A DNA stretch of 64,000 nucleotides. It comes from Planktothricoides sp. SR001. Its GTDB lineage: Bacteria > Cyanobacteriota > Cyanobacteriia > Cyanobacteriales > Laspinemataceae. Both the position numbers and the translations under genes were made by a program. Numbering within the stretch: the stretch's first letter is position 1; every line of letters begins with the position of its first letter. The stretch spans positions 1 through 64,000 of the forward strand of contig NZ_LIUQ01000017.1 in the NCBI RefSeq assembly GCF_001276715.1, given 5' to 3'. The notes under the pieces are model-generated. The model had not been told where the DNA came from. It did not search any database and was given only the letters and a program-made list of their open reading frames with translations. Below are positions 54,480-62,816 of the stretch, in pieces.

Positions 54480-54720
54480 AAGTGAAAAGTCGTAGGGGCT
54501 TTCTGGCCATATAGCCTGACGGATTATGCTTCGCAAGGACGCCCGTACAAGTGAAAAGTCGTAGGGGCTTTCTGGCCATTCGCCCGTACAAGTTAAAAGT
54601 CGTAGGGGCTTTCTGGCCATTCGCCCGTACAAAAGAAGTATCACTATTCACTATTCACTATTCACTATTCACTATTCACTTTTCCCTACACCTCTTACCC
54701 TGAGCCTGCCGAAGGGCTAC
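54480..54720. repeat. Composite dispersed repeat with 41-bp and 7-bp tandem units
   Basis: Three units of AGTGAAAAGTCGTAGGGGCT + TTCTGGCCAT... occur. The first is longer (54480-54548), and the others are about 41 bp each (54550-54590 and 54591-54631). After that TCACTAT repeats five times (54641-54675), then CCTACACCTCTTACCCTGAG. It is the inverted counterpart of 29520-29730. The heptamers fit the STRR class of filamentous cyanobacteria. It fills most of the 54387-54783 gap. Confidence 0.88.
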
Positions 54721-54783
54721 GCCCTCATCCCCTCATCCCCTCCGCCCCTCCGCCCCTCCGCTCCTCTGCACCCCTGCTTCCCA

Positions 54784-55599
54784 TTAGGGCAGTAATTCTA
54801 CAAAGTCTCGCAAAGCGGCAGAATAGCGATCGCCTGCTACCCACATCACCTCATTATGGCCAGCCCCTTCGACCCATAAAGAAAGCTTGGGTTCTTTGGC
54901 AGCGGCAAACAATGCCTGTCCGTGCCAAAAGCGCACCACCTCGTCTTCCCTACCGTGCATCACCAAAACGGGGCAATTAACTTGTTTCATTTTGGCCAAA
55001 TTTTCAAACTTATCAAAGGGATAAAGGGGGACTTGAGTTAAAGCCCGGAAAGCACTGACAAAAGCGCTCTCTAAAATCAAACCAGCTACGGGCTGACGGG
55101 CGGCCAGATCCACCGAAGGCCCGCCCCCCACGGAACGACCGTAGATAATAATTTGATTGGGGGAAATGCCTAAAGTCTGCGTCAAATAATGATAGGCCGC
55201 ATCAATATCTTGATAACTCTTCGCTACGGTGGGCTGACCCCCCGAAGTACCATATCCTTGATAGTCATAAGAAAACACGGCAAATCCCATTGCTTGAATT
55301 TCTTGGAGCACTGGCAGGATATCCCCCAAGTCTTCCGCATTGCCGTGGCTGTAGAGGATCGTATATTTGGCTTCATCGTTGGGTAAATATACTGCTGAAA
55401 TCAACTCCCCGTTGGCCGATTTGAGTTTGAGGATTTCCGAAGTGTCAGAATAAGTCGCGGGTTGAGGTTGAAAAATCAGGGAATTTGAGAAAAAATAACC
55501 CCAAAACCCAATGGCCACATAAACAAAGATGATGGAACGCACTAACCGTTGCCAGGAAAAGTCGCCGATCAGCAACTGGCGTAATTTTTTTTTGTTCAT
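54784..55599 (-). CDS. Alpha/beta hydrolase, membrane anchored
   Basis: This 271-residue protein has an N-terminal membrane helix (SIIFVYVAIGFWGYFFS) and an alpha/beta hydrolase domain with oxyanion YSHGNAEDLGD, the nucleophile elbow YGRSVGGG and later Asp (HGREDEVV) and His (GAGHNEV), i.e. a full triad. It resembles the ABHD17/FAM108-type serine hydrolases. The substrate is unknown. ATG 55599 is chosen over TTG 55632. Confidence 0.9.
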   Translation of the reverse strand: MNKKKLRQLLIGDFSWQRLVRSIIFVYVAIGFWGYFFSNSLIFQPQPATYSDTSEILKLKSANGELISAVYLPNDEAKYTILYSHGNAEDLGDILPVLQEIQAMGFAVFSYDYQGYGTSGGQPTVAKSYQDIDAAYHYLTQTLGISPNQIIIYGRSVGGGPSVDLAARQPVAGLILESAFVSAFRALTQVPLYPFDKFENLAKMKQVNCPVLVMHGREDEVVRFWHGQALFAAAKEPKLSLWVEGAGHNEVMWVAGDRYSAALRDFVELLP

Positions 55600-55872
55600 C
55601 TCTGGGCAACTTAGATTTAATTGTTTAGGCAATAATCTTTACGGGGATATCTTGGCAATTGTTTTGAGATGACGACAAAGGAAAACCATCCAGGATGATG
55701 TAGCAACATAACCGCTAAGTCACCGGCGAACATCTCAGCCCATTCACCCAACTTTTGGGTAAATTCTGTGTTGAGATAGTCTTTGTCGATCTGGATCTGG
55801 TTCTAGATGCGATCGCACAAAAAACTAATCCCCAATTAATCCCCAATTAATCATTATACAGAGGAAAAAAAC
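55600..55872. other. Divergent region upstream of gcvH
   Basis: This region of about 270 bp between the hydrolase and gcvH holds no gene. It probably carries their divergent promoters. No glycine riboswitch fold could be supported by eye. AGAGGAAAAAAAC before gcvH gives a ribosome binding site. Confidence 0.5.
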
Positions 55873-56265
55873 ATGGCTTTGGAATACCCAGAAGACCTGA
55901 AATACCTAGACACCCATGAATATGTCCGACTCGATGGCGAAATTGCCACCATTGGCATCAGTGCCTATGCCATTGACCAACTCGGTGACATTGTGTTTGT
56001 CGAGTTGCCGGAAGATGGTGATGCCATAAAAAAAGGTGAAAGCTTTGGCAGCATTGAGTCGGTGAAAGCGGTAGAAGAGATGTATGCCCCCATATCTGGG
56101 ACGGTGATTTCTCGCAACCAAGCAGTGATTGATGGGCCGGAGATTTTTAGTGAAGATCCTTATGGAGAAGGTTGGTTACTCAAAGTTCGGATTACGAATG
56201 AAGATGAATTGCAAGATGCCTTAACTGCGAGTGAGTATAGAGAACAAGTAGAAGGGGAAGCATAA
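55873..56265 (+). CDS. gcvH: Glycine cleavage system H protein
   Basis: This 130-residue protein has the lipoyl domain signature [13 protein letters not shown]...[19 protein letters not shown], with lipoyl-lysine at K65. It shuttles the aminomethyl group between P, T and L proteins in photorespiratory glycine decarboxylation. Length and motif are typical. gcvP and gcvT are not in the window. Confidence 0.96.
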   Translation: MALEYPEDLKYLDTHEYVRLDGEIATIGISAYAIDQLGDIVFVELPEDGDAIKKGESFGSIESVKAVEEMYAPISGTVISRNQAVIDGPEIFSEDPYGEGWLLKVRITNEDELQDALTASEYREQVEGEA

Positions 56266-56303
56266 GTCCAGGAGTACCGGGCTGAGTGACGGTTTTTTTG
56301 GCC

Positions 56304-56333
56304 ATCGCGCTACCAGTCGGTAGCGCGATTTTT
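56304..56333 (+). terminator. Rho-independent terminator of gcvH
   Basis: ATCGCGCTACC (56304-56314) pairs perfectly with GGTAGCGCGAT (56319-56329) around a 4-nt loop and runs into TTTTT (56329-56333). Confidence 0.85.
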
Positions 56334-56546
56334 GTTATTTGTTATTCGTTAGTGCGGTTTTTATTGGATGAAGTACAGAGGTTTTCAAAGATTCCCGCCT
56401 TTACCCCCGCGAAGGCGCGAAGCCTGCGCGAAGCGCGCTTAGGCCGCCATCGGCTGTTCGGGACAGGTTTTTTTGTACTTCATAACTCCGAAAATTGCTA
56501 TATTCCCTCCCACCAACAAATAACAAACAACAAACAACAAATAACC

Positions 56547-57386
56547 TTAATTTTCCAGATCGTTGAGATTAAAGATAAATGGCACACTGCTGGATTTATC
56601 TCCCATAATCAAAACTTTCGGCATTTGAGCGCCCCCTTCCCGCCACGCTTGGATCGCTTCTTTCTGGAGTACCAATTGACCCCCTTGGGCTTTCAGGGTT
56701 TCAGCTAATAGTTTTTGCGCCTCAGCTTTTCCTTTGGCGCGATTAATTTCTGCTTGGGCTTCTTGTTCCGCCTCTTGAGCAATATACACCGCTCGTTGAG
56801 CTTGTTGCTCGGCAATTTGTTTTTCTTCAACAGCGCGAGCAAAGTCTTTGGAAAAATTTAAATCAACCACACTGGTATCCAGGACAATAATCCCATATTT
56901 ATCTAACCGTGCTTCTAAGGCATTATCAAAATCTTGTTTCAGTTGGCTGCGTTGGGTAATCGATTCTTCGGCAGTCCGCAAAGCTGCGGCAATTTTAAAA
57001 GATTCCTGGGTTTGGGGAGCAATAATTTTGGCGACAATATTTTCTAAAGTCCCCTGAGTTCTTCTAATCGTCACTACTTTGTCTGGATCGAGCCGGAAGT
57101 TGATGGCAAATCTGGCGGTCAGTTCTTGCAGGTCTTTGGTAGAACTTTGGGCAGGAACTTCAAATTTTTGCACGGTGACATCATAAATATCGACGGTGGA
57201 AATAAACGGCGGTTTGAGGTGAATTCCTTCTAGTAACGCCCCATCTTGGGCTTTGCCTAAAATTCTGATCACTCCCGCTTCACCGGGGTCAATAATTACA
57301 AAAGAACTCAAACTAAGCAGAATTAATAATCCGGTAATCATTCCGGCTACTAATAAGGAGAAACTTTGGTTGTAAGAATTTTTCAT
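56547..57386 (-). CDS. Prohibitin/SPFH-family membrane protein
   Basis: This 279-residue protein has an N-terminal hydrophobic helix (LLVAGMITGLLILLSLSSFVI), an SPFH/Band-7 domain (IDPGEAGVIRILGKAQDG... to SVVDLNFSKDFARAVEEKQIAEQQAQRA) and a helical coiled-coil tail. ATG 57386 is chosen over the longer in-frame start because the membrane segment begins soon after. Prohibitin-like proteins form ring-shaped membrane scaffolds and regulate FtsH-type proteases in bacteria and organelles. The ftsH gene lies elsewhere in this window, so a functional link is possible. Confidence 0.9.
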   Translation of the reverse strand: MKNSYNQSFSLLVAGMITGLLILLSLSSFVIIDPGEAGVIRILGKAQDGALLEGIHLKPPFISTVDIYDVTVQKFEVPAQSSTKDLQELTARFAINFRLDPDKVVTIRRTQGTLENIVAKIIAPQTQESFKIAAALRTAEESITQRSQLKQDFDNALEARLDKYGIIVLDTSVVDLNFSKDFARAVEEKQIAEQQAQRAVYIAQEAEQEAQAEINRAKGKAEAQKLLAETLKAQGGQLVLQKEAIQAWREGGAQMPKVLIMGDKSSSVPFIFNLNDLEN

Positions 57387-57645
57387 GGAACGTTTTTTTC
57401 TGATAATTTTGCTGAGAATTAAGGCCAAAATTTTGGTAATGAACCATATGCTAAACAAGCTCCTCATAGAGGGAATCGCTCGCTCGCCCTGATTAGAAAT
57501 GTTTGGGGTAAGTCTTGACTAATTTGAGCGATCGCACCATTGAAAACAAGGCACTTGATTTCACCTAGAAGTCACTGGTTAATAGGTTGCTGGTCATTTT
57601 GCCGGTGAGAAATGAATGGGGATGAGCGGCTGTTGCCGCTCGAAG

Positions 57646-57695
57646 TTTTCCACAGACGGGATGAATTTTCCACAGATTTTTTTGAGTTTTCCACA
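57646..57695 (+). promoter_or_regulatory. Cluster of three DnaA-box-like sites
   Basis: TTTTCCACA occurs at 57646-57654, 57666-57674 and 57687-57695, same strand, spaced 20 and 21 bp (about two helical turns). This is the form of the DnaA box reported for cyanobacterial replication origins. No dnaA or dnaN is in the window. The cluster lies in a 509-bp gap between divergent-read genes. Confidence 0.55.
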
Positions 57696-57739
57696 AAAGA
57701 GCAAAACCGACAAACCAGGAAAGAGCGATCGCCGAAATC

Positions 57740-57803
57740 ATGCACCAAAATCGGCACCAAAATCATGCACCAAAATCATGCACCAAAATCATGCACCAAA
57801 ATC
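57740..57803. repeat. 13-bp direct repeats CATGCACCAAAAT
   Basis: CATGCACCAAAAT occurs at 57740-57752, 57765-57777, 57778-57790 and 57791-57803, with a degenerate copy at 57753-57764. It begins 45 bp after the last DnaA-box-like site. An HIP1-like GCGATCGC sits between. 13-mers next to DnaA boxes are reminiscent of origin architecture, although these units are not strongly A+T-rich. Confidence 0.85.
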
Positions 57804-57895
57804 ATGGAGATGATTAAGGGTTAATACTCATCGCCTCAATGGAGATGAATTGAGGCGATCGCCCGCAACCCGTTGGCTGAGTCACTAATCAAGAA

Positions 57896-59527
57896 TTATT
57901 CCCATTCAATCGTTCCCGGTGGCTTAGAGGTGATGTCATAAACCACCCGGTTGACCCCTGGAACTTCATTCACAATTCGGTTAGAAATAGTTTCCAAGAA
58001 ATCATAAGGAACGCGAGACCAGTCAGCGGTCATGCCATCTTCACTGGAAACAAAGCGCAGCACAATGGGATAAGCATAAGTGCGCTGATCTCCCATCACA
58101 CCCACACTGCGGATCGGCAGCAAAACCGCGAAGGCTTGCCAAAATTTGCTGTACATTCCTTGTCGGTTAATTTCTTGTCGGACAATGTGATCCGCATCCC
58201 GGAGAATTTCCAGTCGTTCTTCGGTGACTTCACCGAGGATCCGAATGGCCAATCCTGGGCCGGGGAAAGGATGACGGTTGATAATTTCTTCCGGTAAACC
58301 GATGGATTTGCCCACTTTCCGCACTTCATCTTTAAATAGTTTGCGTAAGGGTTCAATCAGCTTGAAGCGCAAATCTTTGGGTAAACCGCCGACATTATGG
58401 TGGCTTTTAATTTTTACCGCCACTCGTTCGCCGGTTTTGGGGTCAACATTGGTATCGGCAGATTCAATCACATCGGGATAGAGGGTTCCTTGGGCCAGAT
58501 AGTCAAAGGGGCCAAGGCGTTTGGATTCTTCTTCAAAGACGCGGATAAACTCATGGCCAATGCGCTTGCGTTTTTCTTCGGGATCGGTGATTCCGGCAAT
58601 TTTGACTAAGAAGCGATCGCGGGCTTTGACGTGAACCACGGGAATATGAAATTGTTCCTGAAACAATTTGACCAACCGTTCTGGTTCATTCTTCCGCATA
58701 AACCCTTGGTCAATAAACATACAAGTTAGCTGATCGCCGATCGCCTTATGCAGCAAAAAGGCCAAGGTACTGGAATCAACCCCTCCAGACAAGGCCAATA
58801 AAACCCGCTTGTCTCCGACTTTGGCGCGAATTTCCCGAGTCGCTTGCTCCACAAATGCGGCCATTGTCCAGGTGGGTTCGCATTCACAAATATGATAGAC
58901 AAAGTTGCGGATCAAGGCTTGACCGCCAATAGAATGCACCACTTCAGGATGGAATTGAACCCCGTAGAGTTGTTTTTCGTGATGGGCGATCGCCGCACAA
59001 GGGGTATTTTCTGTATGAGCTAAAACCTCAAATCCTTCGGGCAGTTGCTTCACGGAGTCCGCATGACTCATCCACATCGTTGCCCCATCTTCCACATTGG
59101 TGAGCAAATCCGTAGGATCGTCAATTAACAAAGAGGCTTTACCATACTCACCTCTGTCTGCCCGTTCCACGATGCCCCCTAATTGTTGAACCATCAACTG
59201 CATCCCGTAGCAGACTCCCAGAATAGGAATCTCCAAGTCCCAAATCCCTGGATCGCACTGAGGGGCGTTGGCATCGTAAACGGAATTTGGCCCGCCAGAC
59301 AGAATAATCCCTTGAGGATTTAGTTGTTTGATTTGTGAAACCGTAGTTCGGTAGGATAAAACTTCCGAATACACCTGTGTTTCCCGAATTCGTCGGGCAA
59401 TTAACTCGGAATATTGAGAGCCAAAATCTAAAATCACCAGCATCTGGCGACTAAGTGATTCCAGGTCTGACTCGTTGACGATCGATTCCTGCTGAGGAGT
59501 TGGTTGAGTAGATGTTTGTGCAATCAC
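57896..59527 (-). CDS. guaA: GMP synthase (glutamine-hydrolysing)
   Basis: This protein of about 543 residues has the class I amidotransferase domain ([16 protein letters not shown] and the Cys nucleophile in [11 protein letters not shown]) followed by the ATP-pyrophosphatase domain ([18 protein letters not shown]) and the GuaA C terminus ending PPGTIEWE. It converts XMP to GMP with glutamine and ATP. GTG 59527 is preferred over TTG 59584 by comparison with other GuaA N termini; AAGGG lies upstream. It is monocistronic. Confidence 0.95.
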   Translation of the reverse strand: MIAQTSTQPTPQQESIVNESDLESLSRQMLVILDFGSQYSELIARRIRETQVYSEVLSYRTTVSQIKQLNPQGIILSGGPNSVYDANAPQCDPGIWDLEIPILGVCYGMQLMVQQLGGIVERADRGEYGKASLLIDDPTDLLTNVEDGATMWMSHADSVKQLPEGFEVLAHTENTPCAAIAHHEKQLYGVQFHPEVVHSIGGQALIRNFVYHICECEPTWTMAAFVEQATREIRAKVGDKRVLLALSGGVDSSTLAFLLHKAIGDQLTCMFIDQGFMRKNEPERLVKLFQEQFHIPVVHVKARDRFLVKIAGITDPEEKRKRIGHEFIRVFEEESKRLGPFDYLAQGTLYPDVIESADTNVDPKTGERVAVKIKSHHNVGGLPKDLRFKLIEPLRKLFKDEVRKVGKSIGLPEEIINRHPFPGPGLAIRILGEVTEERLEILRDADHIVRQEINRQGMYSKFWQAFAVLLPIRSVGVMGDQRTYAYPIVLRFVSSEDGMTADWSRVPYDFLETISNRIVNEVPGVNRVVYDITSKPPGTIEWE

Positions 59528-60413
59528 GGCGAAATCCCTTAAAAAGACGGATTTGGATATTGTCGAGGGCAAAAATTTAGGCAAATTATCCGGCGCTAAA
59601 AATTTGCTAAACGATCAATGATGGATCGTGTTGGATCAAGTGGGTCAATGGTACGGTTGTGTTTTCGGTTTCGATTGACCAGGGGCAGAGTTGAGCAACC
59701 TCTATGAACGGCAATTCAGGAATTTGCCTAAGACCCTAAGATCCCTATGGCAACATTTCTGGATCCAACAATCTTTGCAGAAATTTTTCGGCCATCGATT
59801 CAGGCTTTTATCAGGCTTTTAGGGTCGAATTTCTGTAAAGATTGATGAAATTCCTGATAACTTCAACTTTCAATTTATGTTGCCTAGATTAGCATAGTTG
59901 TGGCGGTAATGCCTCTCATCTTTTGCTTTTAATTATAATTTGGCTCTAATTTGGCTCTAATTTAGCTATAATTTGGCGGCGAGGATGACGATTAAATCAT
60001 AGGCAACCGGCTTGAACTTCCCCGTTGCTGTGGATGGGAATGTAATCGAGCGATCGCCCGACTCAACAATGGGGCGATCTCGCCGATCAGGGGCATGAAA
60101 ATTGACCCCAATTTGATCAATTTCATCCAGCCCTCGATACAAATATTTAAAAATTGTTGACATTTTCTTAAATTAATGCTATTGCAATTCGACCGATTTG
60201 GCGATTGTGAGCGATCGCCCCGAATCGATGGTTGGCTGGTTATATCTCCGCTTAAATATCAGTTATGGTAACGCTGGGATCCAGTCGGGCGGTTCCTAAG
60301 CTGGGCAATTGCGGACAAGGGGATAAATCTTGTTATCTTAGCAGACAGAGGCTCATCAAATTTCCACCTGCGGATCGGCGGTCAGTTTCACCAAAATAGG
60401 AGCGAATCAAACA
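59528..60413. other. Long intergenic region with 11-bp repeats
   Basis: This region of about 886 bp has no firm gene. AATTTGGCTCT (variants AATTTAGCTAT and AATTTGGCGGC) repeats with an 11-bp period at 59937, 59948, 59959 and 59970. A 65-codon minus-strand frame (59966-60163) has mixed composition and starts weakly; it is not called. It is probably the promoter region for guaA (minus) and the glycosidase-like gene (plus). Confidence 0.6.
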
Positions 60414-61556
60414 ATGGAAATACGCGGCATTTGGCTAACGAATACCGACAGCCAAGTTCTCACCTCTAAAGATAAAATCACCGAAGCAATGGAATTCCTC
60501 GCGGAAACTGGATTTAATGTGGTATTTCCCGTGGTTTGGAACCAAGGATACACCCTCTATCCTTCCCAAATAATGCAGGAAGCTTTCGGCTACAAAATCT
60601 TACCAAAATTTCAAGATCGTGACCCCCTGGGGGAACTGTGCGAAGCCGCCAAAAAAGTAGGATTAGCAGTGATTCCTTGGTTTGAATATGGCTTTGCTTG
60701 TTCCTATCGGCAAAAAGGCGGCAAAATCTTGCAAGCAAAACCTCACTGGGCAGCCCGCGATCGCGACGGAAATCTCTTGAGCAAAAATGGCTTTGAATGG
60801 ATGAATGCCTTTGACATCGAAGTGCAACATTTCCTCAGTTCATTAGTTTTAGAGGTGGCCAAGAATTATCCCATTGATGGCATCCAAGGAGATGATAGAA
60901 TGCCAGCCCTCCCCAGTGCAGGAGGCTACGATCAAAACACCATTCAAGCCTATCGCCAAGTCTTCGACTGTGACCCCCCAGAAAATCCTTACGATGCTCG
61001 TTGGATCCAATGGAGATCGGATATTTTAACCAACTTTTTATCCAGGCTTTACCAAAATCTTAAACAAGTCAACCCTAATCTGATTGTTTCTTTATCCCCG
61101 AATATCTATAAATGGTGTTTAGATGAATATTTACAAGACTCGAAAACTTGGTTAAATCGTAACTTAGTCGATCTGATTCATCCCCAAGTTTATCGCCGAG
61201 ATTTAGCCAGCTATAAACGCACCATCAGCTATATCACCAAATTAGAATATAAATCGGCACATTTGCCGAGGTTGTCGCCGGGAATTTTAATTAAAATCGG
61301 CAACTATCGCATTTCCGAATCAGACTTAATCGAAGCCATTGCCTTTAATCGATACTGTGGTGTCTCTGGAGAAGTCTTATTTTTCTATGAAGGCTTACGA
61401 GAAAATAATAATGCCTTAGCCAAAGCCCTGGGTTCAGGCCCCTACTTACATCCCGCGCAATTTCCCTCGATTAATGATTTAGAGAAATTGGTGCAGCAAA
61501 AACAGTCGCAATCAATCTTCAGCAAAGTCATAAATCATATGAAGGATTTGATTTAA
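60414..61556 (+). CDS. Family 10 glycosyl hydrolase-like (GHL10/DUF187) protein
   Basis: This 380-residue protein begins MEIRGIWLTNTDSQVLTSKD and contains FNVVFPVVWNQGYTLYPS, VIPWFEYGFACSYRQKGG, YPIDGIQGDDRMP and PNLIVSLSPNIYKWC, typical of the GHL10 TIM-barrel family found next to polysaccharide genes. The Asp/Asp pair in QGDDR may be catalytic. There is no signal peptide, so it is cytosolic or exported by another route. The polysaccharide substrate is unknown. Confidence 0.88.
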   Translation: MEIRGIWLTNTDSQVLTSKDKITEAMEFLAETGFNVVFPVVWNQGYTLYPSQIMQEAFGYKILPKFQDRDPLGELCEAAKKVGLAVIPWFEYGFACSYRQKGGKILQAKPHWAARDRDGNLLSKNGFEWMNAFDIEVQHFLSSLVLEVAKNYPIDGIQGDDRMPALPSAGGYDQNTIQAYRQVFDCDPPENPYDARWIQWRSDILTNFLSRLYQNLKQVNPNLIVSLSPNIYKWCLDEYLQDSKTWLNRNLVDLIHPQVYRRDLASYKRTISYITKLEYKSAHLPRLSPGILIKIGNYRISESDLIEAIAFNRYCGVSGEVLFFYEGLRENNNALAKALGSGPYLHPAQFPSINDLEKLVQQKQSQSIFSKVINHMKDLI

Positions 61557-61593
61557 CGCTTTCATTGACCTTGACCAATTTTATTCTGTCCCA

Positions 61594-62670
61594 TCAATTT
61601 GCCTTATAAGCTAATTTTTCCCCCAACCAATTAATCAATTTCGGCAGTTGAATTTCTGCGAGATAGGATAAAACAATCAAGGTCAGGAAGCTCAGGCATA
61701 AATCTGGCCAAGGCATTCGACCCTGGTCGTGAAAATTTCTCAGTCCCCACTGCACCAAGAGCGGATAATGTAAAACATATAAGCCATAAGAAATGGGGTA
61801 GACTTGGTTAAAGATACTCAGCAGGGGCTTAAAAAACCATTGCCAGTTGATTTTAAATGCCCCCATACTGATTAACAAGAAAATTAACCCTATCAAAAAA
61901 TGCCGAAAAATCAAAAAAGGATAATGACCCAATTTAATGGTTGACCAGCTAAAAATTGGCAGTCCGGTGACGATGACCATCACGGCGATCGCGATTAAAC
62001 AGTTTCGAGTATGATGCAGGGTTATTTTCTGATGTTTTAAATAAATAAATCCTAACTCAACCCCCAACCATTCTAAGATAAAATAAGTCAAGATTAAACA
62101 TATTTGATTCGGATGTATTGAATAAATTACATAAGCAGATACGGAAATCAGCAACACCCAATAAATTCGCTTTTCATTTTTAGGCAATAACCGATACAAT
62201 GGGTAAACTAACAGATAAAACCACCATTGATAAGAAAGTGACCATAAAGGCAAGTTGCCCAAAAATGGGTAAAACCAAGTTCCCGGTTTAACACTGCCGA
62301 AATCTTGCAATAAAAGTAAATTTCCTATCAAATGTTGCCAGGTAAAAAGCTTAGATAAACTGCCGGTAAAATAGCCGATAAAACCGGAAACCAGCAGTGA
62401 AAAAATGAAAGGAATGTAAATTCGCTGAAATCTTTTGATTAAAAATTCTTTAAAAGAAGCATATTTTTTTGCCAAAGAAAAAAATATTAAAAATCCACTC
62501 ATTAAAAAAAAACCAATCACCACTTCTTGCCCCAATGAGGCGATCAGCTTGACCGGGAACGGCACGATGTCTAGATGATATAAATTAATTGTGAAATTAT
62601 GAAAAACAATATAAACACAAAAAAAACCTCTAATTTGATTGAGGATTTGAAAATCAAATGATTTTTGCAT
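61594..62670 (-). CDS. Acyltransferase family 3 membrane protein
   Basis: This 358-residue protein has about ten membrane helices. The start FQILNQIRGFFCVYIVFHNF matches the OafA/YrhL family, with the catalytic His in VFHN. Such enzymes O-acetylate surface polysaccharides. It is convergent with the GHL10 gene, which makes a shared envelope role conceivable. Confidence 0.9.
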   Translation of the reverse strand: MQKSFDFQILNQIRGFFCVYIVFHNFTINLYHLDIVPFPVKLIASLGQEVVIGFFLMSGFLIFFSLAKKYASFKEFLIKRFQRIYIPFIFSLLVSGFIGYFTGSLSKLFTWQHLIGNLLLLQDFGSVKPGTWFYPFLGNLPLWSLSYQWWFYLLVYPLYRLLPKNEKRIYWVLLISVSAYVIYSIHPNQICLILTYFILEWLGVELGFIYLKHQKITLHHTRNCLIAIAVMVIVTGLPIFSWSTIKLGHYPFLIFRHFLIGLIFLLISMGAFKINWQWFFKPLLSIFNQVYPISYGLYVLHYPLLVQWGLRNFHDQGRMPWPDLCLSFLTLIVLSYLAEIQLPKLINWLGEKLAYKAN

Positions 62671-62816
62671 AAGAATTAAGCATCTGTGAATTTGGCGATC
62701 TATTTGTCAACAAAAACACCACAAAGGCAGGACACAAAGAGAAATAAAGAGACATAAAGAAAAATAAAGATAATCTGTTGTGTGTTGTCTGGGTCTTTGT
62801 GGTGATTCCAGATTGA

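Noticed and set aside
55633-55872. Glycine riboswitch upstream of gcvH
   Set aside because: The CACCGGCGAACATCTC stretch recalls riboswitch cores, but the paired stems could not be found by eye.
59966-60163. 65-codon minus-strand frame beginning MSTIFKYLYRG
   Set aside because: Weak start region, overlaps an 11-bp tandem repeat, and no recognised family; too little support to call a gene.
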